The notes below the pieces were generated by a model. The model worked only from the letters and a program-made list of their open reading frames with translations. It was not told where the DNA came from and searched no databases. The translations under genes and the position numbers were made by a program. 64,000 nt of DNA from Methylomonas paludis (lineage in GTDB: Bacteria; Pseudomonadota; Gammaproteobacteria; Methylococcales; Methylomonadaceae). Below are positions 20,173 through 28,730 of the stretch, in pieces; within the stretch, counting starts at the first letter, position 1, and each line of letters opens with the position of its first letter. The stretch covers positions 3,348,001 to 3,412,000 of the forward strand of contig NZ_CP073754.1 in assembly GCF_018734325.1 (NCBI RefSeq), written 5' to 3'.

Positions 20173-21768
20173 TCATGAGCTACAAGACAACATTGAACAG
20201 CCGGCACGATGTTTTGCCCAGTCGGGGCGCTTGCCGGTAAAGTGATGTTTGCCTATCTGTTCCTGGTATGGATGTCGCAATATTTCCAGTAACTCCGCCA
20301 CCAAACCATAATCGCCCTGCTCGGCCTGATCGATAGCTTGCTGGGCCAGATAGTTACGCAGTACATATAAGGGATTGACGGCATTCATGGCGGTGCGGCG
20401 CTGGTGATCCGGCCAGGCATCCTGGCGTAATCGCGCCTGATAGCTGCGTAACCATAGACCTGCCAAGGCCTGGTTTTCATCAGTGAGGGTCTGATAACTG
20501 CATTCTTCTAGCCAATTAAAAAATCGGCTATCGTCACTGTCGGCATTGAAATTTGCCAATCCCCGATAAAACAGGGTCATATCAACCTCAGCAAGTTGTA
20601 GCAGCTTAGCCAAATCGTCGATCAAGACTGGGTCAGTTTCGATATTAAATGCCTGTAACCCCAGTTTGGCAGCCATCATATTTTGCCAACCCTGCTCAAA
20701 TCGGGCGGTATAAACGCTTAAGGCCTGTTGTAATGGTTCCGCACGTTTGACTAAAGGGTAAATGGCGTTAGCAAGCTGAACCAGATTCCAGTAGGCAATT
20801 TTGGGCTGATTGCCAAACCGATAACGTCGACCCTGAGCATCGGTGGTATTGGGAGTCCATTCCGGATCATAATTTTCCAGCCAACCATAGGGACCGTAAT
20901 CGATGGTTAAGCCGAGTATGGACATATTGTCGGTATTCATGACGCCATGAACAAATCCCACTCGCTGCCAATGGACGATCATATCGGCTGTTTTTTGACA
21001 AACATCAGCAAACCACTCTAGATAAGCGGCACTTCCTGATGCCTGAATATGGGGGAAATCGGTGCGGATGGTGTAGTCAGCCAGTTGTTTCAGGGATTGC
21101 AAATCATCCCGGGCGGTAAATATTTGGAAACTGCCGAAGCGGGTAAAGGATGGTGCCACCCGACAGACTATGGCACCGGGTTCGAGCTGCGGGTTGCCAT
21201 CATAAAACATATCGCGCCGCACTTGTTCGCCGCTGAGCACGATGCTTAACGCTCGGGTGGTTGGCACACCTAAATGGTGCATGGCTTCGCTACATAAAAA
21301 CTCACGAATGGAAGACCTTAACACCGCTAAACCATCTGCACTGCGCGAATATGGTGTTAACCCTGCACCTTTTAGTTGCAAAGTCAGATATTCGCCTTGG
21401 CGATTGACTACCTCACCCAGATTGATGGCGCGACCATCACCCAGTTGTCCGGCCCAGTGTCCGAATTGGTGTCCGCCATAACAACTGGCGTAGGGCTGCA
21501 TACCTGTGGTCAAGCGATTGCCGGCAAACACGGCGGCAAAATCGGCAGATGTGCAAATTTCCGGGGTTAAATCCAGTTTTTCGGCCATTTCCGCAGAAAA
21601 AGCGACTAAATGCGGGCGCCGAACCTGGGTTGGGCTTACCCATGAATAACAGGCTTGATAGACTTGACGGCGATAATTATCCGGTTCAGGGTCACCCGGC
21701 AGCTCACGCACAAAACGGTTATCAAAATGCAAAGCGTCCAGCGGCAAATTATCAGCCTGAACTGTCAT
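20173..21768 (-). CDS. selO: Protein adenylyltransferase SelO (YdiU)
   Basis: Pseudokinase that transfers AMP to Ser, Thr or Tyr of proteins and helps in oxidative stress. I start at the ATG at 21768 (531 residues, 'MTVQADNLPLDALHFDN'); the frame is open 15 codons further up. Kinase-like motifs appear in 'LQLKGAGLTPYSRSADG' and 'REFLCSEAMHHLGVPTTRAL'; 'HGVMNTDNMSILG' holds the metal-binding Asn/Asp. The C-terminus 'GCSMLSCSS' is the family's conserved cysteine tail, which carries selenocysteine in eukaryotes. Confidence 0.93.
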   Translation of the reverse strand: MTVQADNLPLDALHFDNRFVRELPGDPEPDNYRRQVYQACYSWVSPTQVRRPHLVAFSAEMAEKLDLTPEICTSADFAAVFAGNRLTTGMQPYASCYGGHQFGHWAGQLGDGRAINLGEVVNRQGEYLTLQLKGAGLTPYSRSADGLAVLRSSIREFLCSEAMHHLGVPTTRALSIVLSGEQVRRDMFYDGNPQLEPGAIVCRVAPSFTRFGSFQIFTARDDLQSLKQLADYTIRTDFPHIQASGSAAYLEWFADVCQKTADMIVHWQRVGFVHGVMNTDNMSILGLTIDYGPYGWLENYDPEWTPNTTDAQGRRYRFGNQPKIAYWNLVQLANAIYPLVKRAEPLQQALSVYTARFEQGWQNMMAAKLGLQAFNIETDPVLIDDLAKLLQLAEVDMTLFYRGLANFNADSDDSRFFNWLEECSYQTLTDENQALAGLWLRSYQARLRQDAWPDHQRRTAMNAVNPLYVLRNYLAQQAIDQAEQGDYGLVAELLEILRHPYQEQIGKHHFTGKRPDWAKHRAGCSMLSCSS

Positions 21769-21900
21769 GGAATTTTTACCAAAAAAGTTGTATACAGTAT
21801 AAAAACTATGCAAGATTCATGACAATAAGCGATCGGGCAAAAACTAATCCGGGTTTATTGTGTTTATAATACCTATTTTATCTGGCAAGCAGGCAAAATC

Positions 21901-22245
21901 ATGAGCAAGCGTTTCTTAAATCATCGTTTTAAAGCGGCAAAACTAAGTTCTATTTTATTGCTTGGCAGCATAGCCTTAACGCAGTTAAACGGCTGTTTTA
22001 CTGTCGGTCAGGAGTTTGCGGCCAGCCGGGTGCCGGATATTAAAATCGGTCAAACCCGTAAACAAGACATCTCGGATTTGTTCGGCACCCCCTGGCGCAC
22101 CGGACTTGAAGATGGTCGTCCAACCTGGACATACGGAATTTATAAATATTCGGTGTTTGGCACTAATGACACTCAGGATTTATTAATCCGTTTTGATAGC
22201 CAAGGCATTGTGCGCTCTTATACTTTTAGCTCTACGCATAAATAA
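21901..22245 (+). CDS. Small outer-membrane-type lipoprotein (SmpA/OmlA-like)
   Basis: 114 residues. A hydrophobic signal segment ends in the lipobox 'QLNGC' with lipid-modified Cys32. The mature part reads like a BamE/SmpA-type fold: 'VPDIKIGQTRKQDISDLFGTPW' (the recurring 'I..G.T...v...lG.P' pattern) and a C-terminal beta strand. It is not BamE itself on present evidence. A TATAAT box at 21865-21870 may be its -10 element. Stands alone between selO and pyrE. Confidence 0.75.
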   Translation: MSKRFLNHRFKAAKLSSILLLGSIALTQLNGCFTVGQEFAASRVPDIKIGQTRKQDISDLFGTPWRTGLEDGRPTWTYGIYKYSVFGTNDTQDLLIRFDSQGIVRSYTFSSTHK

Positions 22246-22274
22246 GCAACTAAAGGCTCTGGGTCAGACTCAAG

Positions 22275-22913
22275 TTAAATCCCATATTGCTGCCGATAGG
22301 CATGAATGATGGGCAGCTTTTCACTGTCGGGTTCATTGAGCTGGATATAGCTTATGATTTCAGCCAGAGAAATAATGGCGATGACCGGAATATTGTATTG
22401 GCGGGTTACTTCCTGTACTGCTGACAATTCGGTTTCGCCTTTTTCCTGGCGGTCAAGCGCAATTAAGACACCTGCTACGCTGGCCCCGGCCGCCGAGATG
22501 ATTTGAATAGACTCGCGTACTGAGGTGCCGGCAGTAATGACATCGTCAATTATCAGCACCTTGCCTTGTAATGGTGCGCCGACCAGTACTCCGCCTTCAC
22601 CATGATCTTTGGCCTCTTTGCGGTTAAAGGCAAAAGGAATATCGGCTTTAAGCTGGGAATAAGCAATAGCGGTACCTGCCGCCAGAGGGATGCCTTTGTA
22701 AGCCGGACCGTAGAGGACATCGACTTCCAGTCCTGAAGCAATCAAGGCTTGGGCATAAAACTGTCCCAGTTTATCAAGCTGGGCTCCGGTGCTAAACAAA
22801 CCGGTGTTAAAAAAATAGGGGCTGATCCGGCCGGATTTCAATTTGAATTGGCCGAATTTCAGCACACCATTTTCTAGGGCATATTGTATAAACTGGTGTT
22901 GATACTCAAACAT
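22275..22913 (-). CDS. pyrE: Orotate phosphoribosyltransferase
   Basis: 212 residues. Converts orotate and PRPP to orotidine monophosphate in pyrimidine synthesis. '[16 protein letters not shown]' at the N-terminus and the PRPP loop '[17 protein letters not shown]' are diagnostic, and '[10 protein letters not shown]' lies between. Its own promoter is likely: TATAAT on the minus strand (22943-22948). Confidence 0.95.
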   Translation of the reverse strand: MFEYQHQFIQYALENGVLKFGQFKLKSGRISPYFFNTGLFSTGAQLDKLGQFYAQALIASGLEVDVLYGPAYKGIPLAAGTAIAYSQLKADIPFAFNRKEAKDHGEGGVLVGAPLQGKVLIIDDVITAGTSVRESIQIISAAGASVAGVLIALDRQEKGETELSAVQEVTRQYNIPVIAIISLAEIISYIQLNEPDSEKLPIIHAYRQQYGI

Positions 22914-23025
22914 TACGGATTTTCCCGAAAATTTAGGCTTGTATTATACCCGGATTATTAGCCGTAAGCAGGTTGCTTGTGTCGATTAATTTGCGGAATT
23001 TTTGCCGGATTTTCCGCATCGGCTA

Positions 23026-24183
23026 TCAATCGACAAATTTTTCCAGAATTAAATCCAGAAAATCCCAGCCCTGGGCGGAACAGGCGATGGTTTGTTGGTA
23101 TTCATAGAGTAAATTTTGTTGCAAACACTCAGACAAGCCAGGTTCCAGGCTGGTTTTTTGCAGGCCCGTGAGCTGTTGATAAGCTGGGACGGAAAAACCC
23201 TTAACCAAGCGCAAATGATTCATCATGAACTCAAGCGGCAATTGCGCCAAGGCGATGGCCTGCAGTTGGGTGTGATCCGGTTGTTGCATATATAAATCAG
23301 GATGTTTTGGCTTGATGGTGCGGATAATATTATCCGGAATTGCCAAGCTGATTTTGCCGTGCGCTCCGGCACCTATACCCAGATAATCCCCGAACTGCCA
23401 ATAATGACGGTTGTGCCGACATTGAAAATCAGTCTGGGCGTAGGCAGAAATTTCATATTGCTGATAGCCATACGCAGCCAACAGTTGTTGGCCGGCCTTC
23501 TGCAGACTATAAATTAAATCGTCTTCCGGCAGTCTGGGCGGGTATTTATGAAAATAGGTATTCGGTTCCAGCGTCAATTGGTAAAAGGAGATATGCTGGG
23601 GCTGTAAGTCTATTGCGGCTTGCACGTCTTGCAAGGCCTCAATTTCGGTTTGCTCAGGTAAGCCAAACATCAAATCCAGATTGATATTGGTAAAACCGGC
23701 GGCACGGGCTATTGCCACTGCTGAGATGGCTTCGTGCGAGTTATGTACCCGACCTAGTTTTTTTAAATGGGCATCATTGAAGCTCTGAATACCAATAGAC
23801 AGCCGATTAATTCCCAGCGCCCGAAACTCTCGAAACTTTTCACTTTCGAAGCTGCCGGGATTAGCTTCCAGGGTAATTTCACAATCATCGGCAAGCACTA
23901 GTAATTGCCTGATTTCCCGTAACAGTCTGTCCAGGCTCTCCGCTGCAAACAGGCTTGGAGTACCGCCACCCATGAAAATACTCTGGATAGGGCGCGGCGC
24001 GACCAGCAAACTCAATTGCTGGCGCAAATCGGTTAATAAAGCATCAATATAGCGTTGTTCAGGTATGCCGGATTTTGCTTCATGGGAATTAAAATCGCAA
24101 TACGGACATTTCCTGATACACCAGGGAAAATGAATATACAGGCTAAGTGGGGACAATGCAGCGCTTTTACCAGGTTCCGACAT
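23026..24183 (-). CDS. hemW: Heme chaperone HemW (radical SAM)
   Basis: 385 residues. HemN-like radical SAM protein that binds heme and delivers it, for example to respiratory proteins; often mis-annotated as coproporphyrinogen oxidase. 'SLYIHFPWCIRKCPYCDF' with Cys22, Cys26 and Cys29 binds the 4Fe-4S cluster; 'FMGGGTPSLF' and 'LSIGIQSFND' are further family motifs. The fourth cysteine that follows the motif in HemN proper is absent, supporting HemW. Overlaps the gloA end by 17 nt. Confidence 0.92.
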   Translation of the reverse strand: MSEPGKSAALSPLSLYIHFPWCIRKCPYCDFNSHEAKSGIPEQRYIDALLTDLRQQLSLLVAPRPIQSIFMGGGTPSLFAAESLDRLLREIRQLLVLADDCEITLEANPGSFESEKFREFRALGINRLSIGIQSFNDAHLKKLGRVHNSHEAISAVAIARAAGFTNINLDLMFGLPEQTEIEALQDVQAAIDLQPQHISFYQLTLEPNTYFHKYPPRLPEDDLIYSLQKAGQQLLAAYGYQQYEISAYAQTDFQCRHNRHYWQFGDYLGIGAGAHGKISLAIPDNIIRTIKPKHPDLYMQQPDHTQLQAIALAQLPLEFMMNHLRLVKGFSVPAYQQLTGLQKTSLEPGLSECLQQNLLYEYQQTIACSAQGWDFLDLILEKFVD

Positions 24184-24607
24184 TTGCCATTGATGCCCAG
24201 GGTTCCTGAACAGGCAGAGCCTGACCTTTTTGTAACAGTTCTATGGAAATTTGATCGGGGGAGCGAATAAACGCCATCCAGCCATCCCGCGGTGGCCGTA
24301 ATAAGGTGACACCCTGATCGAGCAAGTTTTGGCAAAAGCTGTAGATATTCTCAACTTCATAAGCCAAATGGCCAAAATTGCGCCCGCCGGTGTAGTCTTC
24401 AGTATCCCAGTTATAGGTTAATTCCAGCAGGGGTGCCTGATTTTGGCCGGCCTGGGCCAAATCGGCGGGTGCGGCCAGATAAACCAGGGTGTAACGCCCG
24501 GTGCTGTTGTCTATGCGTTTGACTTCTGCCAGCCCGAGGATGCGCTGATAAAATGCCAGAGATTCGTCGAGATTTTTAACTCTGATCATGGTGTGTAAGT
24601 AACGCAT
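24167..24607 (-). CDS. gloA: Lactoylglutathione lyase (glyoxalase I)
   Basis: Isomerises the methylglyoxal-glutathione hemithioacetal. The start chosen is ATG 24607, giving 146 residues beginning 'MRYLHTMIRVKNLDESLAFY'; the 43 codons upstream in frame lack homology. Metal ligands His5, Glu in 'LLELTYNW', His in 'NFGHLAYEV' and Glu in 'SIELLQKG' all match the family. Its 3' end overlaps hemW by 17 nt, so the two genes are likely co-transcribed. Confidence 0.92.
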   Translation of the reverse strand: MRYLHTMIRVKNLDESLAFYQRILGLAEVKRIDNSTGRYTLVYLAAPADLAQAGQNQAPLLELTYNWDTEDYTGGRNFGHLAYEVENIYSFCQNLLDQGVTLLRPPRDGWMAFIRSPDQISIELLQKGQALPVQEPWASMANVGTW

Positions 24608-24741
24608 AGGGCTGGTCCTGAACAATGGCGATGAAGATGCAGAATATTTTACTGGATAGCGGGACTTGTTATCATTAATGTTGCGGACAAGTTTTGTATA
24701 ATCTGCTGGAACCCCTGTTTGTTTACTAATCAACAAAAATA

Positions 24742-25083
24742 ATGACTGTTACCTACCCTGAAAAAACCTGCCAGATTGACCGGCTGATTCGCCAATCCAA
24801 ACTGGTCGCAGCCGCAATTGCGGGGCAAAAGACTCAGCAACGCCGCGATGGTTTGTATGCCTATCCTGGCGAGCGTTTTAGTCTGGAGGGGGTGGAGTTT
24901 GAAGTAACTAATGTGGAACGCCAGGCTCTGCATACCATGACGGATGCTGACGCTCAGGCTGAAGGCTATCCGGATTTAGCCGTATACAAGGCTATCATTT
25001 TGCAAATGCATCCGAATATGGAATGGCAGGAGCAAGGGTTGGTGTGGGTGCATAGTTTTAGGCGTTGTCTGTTGGAAGGATGA
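24742..25083 (+). CDS. ASCH/PUA-like domain protein
   Basis: 113 residues, soluble. The order 'DRLIRQSKLVAAAIAGQKTQ', 'LYAYPGERFSLEGVEFEV', 'TMTDADAQAEGYPDLAVYK' resembles small ASCH domains (PUA-like beta barrels thought to bind RNA or nucleotides): a basic 'G-x-K-T' turn, a 'G' strand and the 'A-x-x-E-G' turn. The exact function is unknown. Divergent from gloA, with starts 134 nt apart. Confidence 0.6.
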   Translation: MTVTYPEKTCQIDRLIRQSKLVAAAIAGQKTQQRRDGLYAYPGERFSLEGVEFEVTNVERQALHTMTDADAQAEGYPDLAVYKAIILQMHPNMEWQEQGLVWVHSFRRCLLEG

Positions 25084-25256
25084 GGTCTTTAGCGGCCATG
25101 TTGACGAGGATTTTCTGACTTGCTTTGTCAGTATGAGGGTATTGAATTGAGGACGTTTCTGTTTGAATGTGGGACCTGACCCCATATCCCTTAGGCTGCG
25201 AAACAACCGGGCGTTAATACCTGTTTCCAAAAACCTGAAGCTAATCAGCTTCGATT

Positions 25257-25287
25257 CCCGGATTCCGCTGCGCTGCATCCGGGCTAC
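25257..25287. repeat. REP-like palindromic repeat, copy 2
   Basis: CCCGGAT ... ATCCGGG arms around 'TCCGCTGCGCTGC', followed by CTAC. The core matches the copies at 14543, 42859 and 43008, while the arms differ yet remain complementary. It lies just downstream of hvfC. Confidence 0.7.
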
Positions 25288-25305
25288 AGGAGGTGTAGCG
25301 CAGTT

Positions 25306-26061
25306 TTAGAGCTTAGCAGCTGGCACGATAATGCCTTTTTCCGCCATGTCGATCAGGGTTTTACTGCCTTGCTCGGTCAACATGACGCTATCAAACTGGG
25401 GAAATTCCGCTGCTAGTAGTTGCAGGGATTGTGCGCCATTGAGTGCGCCGTGTTCGGCAATTATTTGTAATAGCCGGTAGGTGACGGGACTGGATAGCAA
25501 AAAATGCACTTGATAGTCCTGATCACGGTAGACGATCAGACAGGTGGGTTCGGCAGGCGGCTGTTGCGGCAGGTAGTCCGGGCCAATCCGCTGTACCGGA
25601 TAGCGATAGACCAGCGGCCATGCCACTGGCGACAATGATAATTGCTGATGCGGCAGACCGGCAATCAATGCGGCATCGGCGTAACGGGGTTCGGCCTGGG
25701 CAATAGCCAGAGCCATTTCCACCCATTCGTAATGGGCTAGTTCCAGCAGAAACGGGAAGATGTCGCCATGATCATGCTGCTGCAAATAGGTTAGAAATTC
25801 TTCAGCAATCTCGGAAAAATATGGGGTTTGACAGCGATGGTTTTTAAAAAACGCCTGGCTTAGGGTTTGCCATTGCTGGTCATCACAAATTTTGCGCAGT
25901 ACCGGAAAATTGCTGCTTAAGAATCCGTCTATATTATTGAAAAACAGCTCCCGATAAACCGCCATACGCTCTGGATCGACATCGGCGGGGGCGGGACTGG
26001 CAAGCGGGTCGCGGATATAGGCGGCAAACTCAGCTTGTTTGACTTTAAAATCAACGGCCAT
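25306..26061 (-). CDS. hvfC: HvfC/BufC-type RiPP partner protein (DUF2063)
   Basis: 251 residues. DUF2063 proteins accompany DUF692 (MNIO) enzymes and are thought to bind the precursor leader and help the enzyme. The N-terminal half shows the family pattern 'QAEFAAYIRDP' then 'RMAVYRELFFNNIDGFLSSNFPVLRKI'; 'LELAHYEWVEMAL' follows in the middle. The start codon overlaps the hvfB stop in ATGA, so translation is coupled and the two products probably act as a pair. Last gene of the locus; a REP-like repeat follows. Confidence 0.88.
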   Translation of the reverse strand: MAVDFKVKQAEFAAYIRDPLASPAPADVDPERMAVYRELFFNNIDGFLSSNFPVLRKICDDQQWQTLSQAFFKNHRCQTPYFSEIAEEFLTYLQQHDHGDIFPFLLELAHYEWVEMALAIAQAEPRYADAALIAGLPHQQLSLSPVAWPLVYRYPVQRIGPDYLPQQPPAEPTCLIVYRDQDYQVHFLLSSPVTYRLLQIIAEHGALNGAQSLQLLAAEFPQFDSVMLTEQGSKTLIDMAEKGIIVPAAKL

Positions 26062-26903
26062 CAGGCCACCTGTTGCTGCTGTTGGGCTTGCTGAGTGGCG
26101 GCTATGGTTTCCACTTCGTGCAATAATTCAGGTAAAGCCGGGATGTTAAAGTCCCGCTCCAACAGGGTTGGAAACACACCGTGACGCTGATAGGCCTGAT
26201 CCAGTAAATTCCACACCGGATCAACTACGGGCGCACCATGGGTATCTATCAAAAAGTCGTCGGCCTGGACGAAATGCCCGGCGATATGGGCATAGGCGAT
26301 ACGATCGGTGGGGATGGCCTGTAAAAAGCTTTGCGCATCATAGCCATGATTGATGCTGTTGACATAGATATTGTTAATATCCAGCAACACGTCGCAATCA
26401 GCTTCGGTTAGTACGGCCTGGAAAAACTCCAGCTCGCTCATTTCCTGACCGGGCGCGGCGTAATAGGAGACATTTTCTATGGCGATTCTTTGTTCAAGAA
26501 TATCCTGCACCCGCCGAATCCGGGCGGCAGTGTGACTAACCGCTTCGGCTGTGAACGGGATCGGCATCAGATCATATAAATGGCCTTGCTGACTGCAATA
26601 GCTGAGATGCTCACTGTAAAATTTGATGCCATGTTTCTGGATAAAACGCTTCAGGTCGTGAACGAAGACTTCATCCAGCTCATCAGTGCTGCCTATTGAT
26701 AAGGACAATCCATGACAAACAAATGCGAAACGTTCGGTTAAAGCCCGAAACTGTTTTCCGGCACGTCCGCCGATAGTCATCCAGTTCTCTGGTGCTACTT
26801 CATAAAAATCAATGAGCTGAGGCGGATTTGCCAAAACTTCATCGATAAAGCTACGCCTTAAGCCCAGACCTGCGCCATGAACCAGATGTTTTAGGGTAGC
26901 CAT
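26061..26903 (-). CDS. hvfB: MNIO (DUF692) RiPP-modifying enzyme HvfB/BufB-like
   Basis: 280 residues, TIM-barrel DUF692 protein. MNIOs are multinuclear non-heme iron oxidases (MbnB relatives) that oxidise cysteines of secreted precursor peptides, giving for example oxazolone-thioamides. Probable iron ligands are visible in 'FVCHGLSLS', 'YSEHLSYC', 'AIENVSYY', 'LLDINNIYVN', 'YAHIAGH', 'IDTHGAPV' and 'LLERDFNIP'. It starts 9 nt after the dedA-like gene and overlaps hvfC. The C-terminus is Gln-rich ('QQAQQQQQVA'). Confidence 0.9.
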   Translation of the reverse strand: MATLKHLVHGAGLGLRRSFIDEVLANPPQLIDFYEVAPENWMTIGGRAGKQFRALTERFAFVCHGLSLSIGSTDELDEVFVHDLKRFIQKHGIKFYSEHLSYCSQQGHLYDLMPIPFTAEAVSHTAARIRRVQDILEQRIAIENVSYYAAPGQEMSELEFFQAVLTEADCDVLLDINNIYVNSINHGYDAQSFLQAIPTDRIAYAHIAGHFVQADDFLIDTHGAPVVDPVWNLLDQAYQRHGVFPTLLERDFNIPALPELLHEVETIAATQQAQQQQQVA

Positions 26904-26912
26904 TGGTATATC

Positions 26913-27467
26913 TCACTTTGCCGATTTACGGGTCGAGCGCCAGAACAGAAAAAGACCGACAGCTATCAGCACACCCAGAAAATAAATTTCGTATTTTTTG
27001 GCTTGACCCAACATGGATTCCGCCAAATGACCAAATTGATAACCCAGGAAACCAACGGCAATCGCCCAGACCAATGCACCCAAAAAATTCAGCACAAAAA
27101 ATTTGCCTGGATGCATCCGACTAGCGCCAATGACAAACGGGGTGACATTACGTATCCCGTACAGAAAGCGAAAACCCAGCACCACCTTGATCTGATGCCG
27201 ACGCAGCATATCAAACACTTTATCTGTTTTACTATGCCACAATGGCCGCTTTTCCAGAAAGGCAATGCCTTTGAGCCGTCCCAGATAGAAAAAGGTCTGG
27301 TCGCCGGCAAAAGTACCCAGGAAAGCTGTCACCACCACCCAAGGCAGCTCCAGATAGCCGCGACTGGCCAGAAAGCCGGCGATGACCAGAATAGTCTCGC
27401 CTTCTAGAAAGGTGCCTATAAACAGAGCCCAATAGCCGTAATCAATAACGTATTGCTGTAAATCCAT
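26913..27467 (-). CDS. DedA family membrane protein within the RiPP locus
   Basis: 184 residues with about four to five hydrophobic segments. DedA signatures are the N-terminal 'FIGTFLEGETILVIAG', a short 'LGTFAGDQTFFYLGR', and 'FRFLYGIRNVTPFVIGASRM' with the conserved Arg and Gly-Pro region. DedA proteins act in lipid-carrier recycling and membrane-potential balance, some as C55-P or lipid flippases. It lies 61 nt after the hvfA-like precursor gene and 9 nt before hvfB, same strand, so it belongs to the same transcription unit. DoxX-type HvfD, frequent in such loci, is absent. Confidence 0.88.
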   Translation of the reverse strand: MDLQQYVIDYGYWALFIGTFLEGETILVIAGFLASRGYLELPWVVVTAFLGTFAGDQTFFYLGRLKGIAFLEKRPLWHSKTDKVFDMLRRHQIKVVLGFRFLYGIRNVTPFVIGASRMHPGKFFVLNFLGALVWAIAVGFLGYQFGHLAESMLGQAKKYEIYFLGVLIAVGLFLFWRSTRKSAK

Positions 27468-27528
27468 ATTCAGGAAGTATTATTATTTTAATGGAAATTA
27501 ATGATCGGCTGCGTTTTCAGCATTATGC

Positions 27529-27987
27529 TTAATGGCCTTTCATCATGGCGCCACATGATCCGTCTCCGCTTTTGTCATGCGCGGCTCCGCAACTGCCCTG
27601 GCTGGCTTTTTCCTGGGCCGGTTTATGATCGGCGTGTTCGCCAGCGGGGGTAGCGCTTACCGCCATGCCGCAGGCACCGTCATGATTTTTCATCATGGCG
27701 CCACAACTGTGTTCCATGCCGGGCTTCATTTTGCCGCCGCTCATCATGGCACCGCATTTACCCTCACCGCATGAACCTTGAGTCGCTTTGGTTTGGCCGC
27801 TATTGCCGTTGTTGGAACCGCAACCGCCTTCACTGACTTTATTGTTAAGATCAGCCATCTGCATATAGCCGCTGGAGAGTTCGGTAACGGCAAAAGGATT
27901 GACATCCGCACTGACATCAGCAATAAAACCGGTCAGAACCAGGGTGCCCATAGCGGCGGCAAGCGGGGATTTGGTGAATTTTTTCAT
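27529..27987 (-). CDS. hvfA: HvfA-like secreted Cys-Gly-rich RiPP precursor
   Basis: 152 residues. Sec-type signal peptide (about 1-27, cleavage near 'ADVSA'), then 'DVNPFAVTELSSGYMQMA', the leader motif of the HvfA family. The rest is low complexity with seven cysteines (56, 73, 78, 95, 106, 133, 145), every one followed by Gly, in recurring 'SCGAMMK'-type units; one 'EGKCG' at 75-79 matches the motif modified in Haemophilus HvfA. Many Met and His residues also suggest metal (copper) binding in the periplasm. A good ribosome-binding site (GAGGAAA) precedes the start. First gene of the hvfA-dedA-hvfB-hvfC unit. Confidence 0.9.
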   Translation of the reverse strand: MKKFTKSPLAAAMGTLVLTGFIADVSADVNPFAVTELSSGYMQMADLNNKVSEGGCGSNNGNSGQTKATQGSCGEGKCGAMMSGGKMKPGMEHSCGAMMKNHDGACGMAVSATPAGEHADHKPAQEKASQGSCGAAHDKSGDGSCGAMMKGH

Positions 27988-28006
27988 GATTTTTTCCTCT
28001 GAAATA

Positions 28007-28012
28007 ATTATA
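28007..28012 (-). promoter_or_regulatory. Candidate -10 box for the hvfA-like gene
   Basis: TATAAT on the minus strand, about 20 nt before the hvfA start codon. No good -35 match is seen at 16-18 nt, so an activator or an alternative sigma factor may be involved. Confidence 0.4.
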
Positions 28013-28090
28013 GTTATGCAAAACTGCGTTAAGCTGCCAGTATTTGATAAGCTTTCCCTGCTTAGATTTAGATGTCAGATTATGGCATAT

Positions 28091-28726
28091 TCAGCTTAAA
28101 TTCTTCTCTTTAAATTCACACAAGTCGACTATGCAGCAACCCTGACACAAGGGCTTTCTGGCCATACAAGTATACCGGCCATGTAAAATAAGCAAGTGAT
28201 GCGCCGTTTGCAGATAGGGTTTCGGCACAAATTTTTCCAATTTTTTTTCCACTTCCAGCACATTTTTACCCGGTGCCAAACCGGTGCGGTTGGCCAGGCG
28301 AAAAATATGCGTATCCACAGCAATCGTGGGCTGATCAAAGGCCGTGTTTAAAATCACGTTGGCAGTTTTACGCCCCACTCCCGCTAATGCTTCCAATTCG
28401 GCTCGCTGTTGCGGCACAACACCTTGGTGATGCTGGATTAACTGCTCACAGAGTTTGATGATATTGGCGGCCTTGCTGTTAAACAAGCCAATAGTTTTAA
28501 TATATTCCTTGAGTCCGTCCTCACCCAGTGCCAGGATAGTTTGGGGGGTATTGGCAACAGCAAACAATCTAAGCGTGGCTTTGTTGACACTCTTATCTGT
28601 GGCCTGAGCCGACAATACCACCGCAATTAGAAGCTCGAAAACACTACTATAATTAAGCTCTGTGACAGGATTAGGTATGGCAAGCGCTAAGCGCTGAAAA
28701 ATCTCCAGACGTTTCTGTGCATTCAC
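28091..28726 (-). CDS. nth: Endonuclease III
   Basis: 211 residues. DNA glycosylase/AP lyase for oxidised pyrimidines. The helix-hairpin-helix and catalytic Lys are in 'LAGVGRKTANVILN', the catalytic Asp in 'IAVDTHIFRLANR'. The 4Fe-4S cysteines follow the C-x6-C-x2-C-x5-C spacing ('CMARKPLCQGCCIVDLC'). The thyA gene ends 4 nt downstream of its start region on the same strand. Confidence 0.95.
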   Translation of the reverse strand: MNAQKRLEIFQRLALAIPNPVTELNYSSVFELLIAVVLSAQATDKSVNKATLRLFAVANTPQTILALGEDGLKEYIKTIGLFNSKAANIIKLCEQLIQHHQGVVPQQRAELEALAGVGRKTANVILNTAFDQPTIAVDTHIFRLANRTGLAPGKNVLEVEKKLEKFVPKPYLQTAHHLLILHGRYTCMARKPLCQGCCIVDLCEFKEKNLS

Positions 28727-28730
28727 AGTA

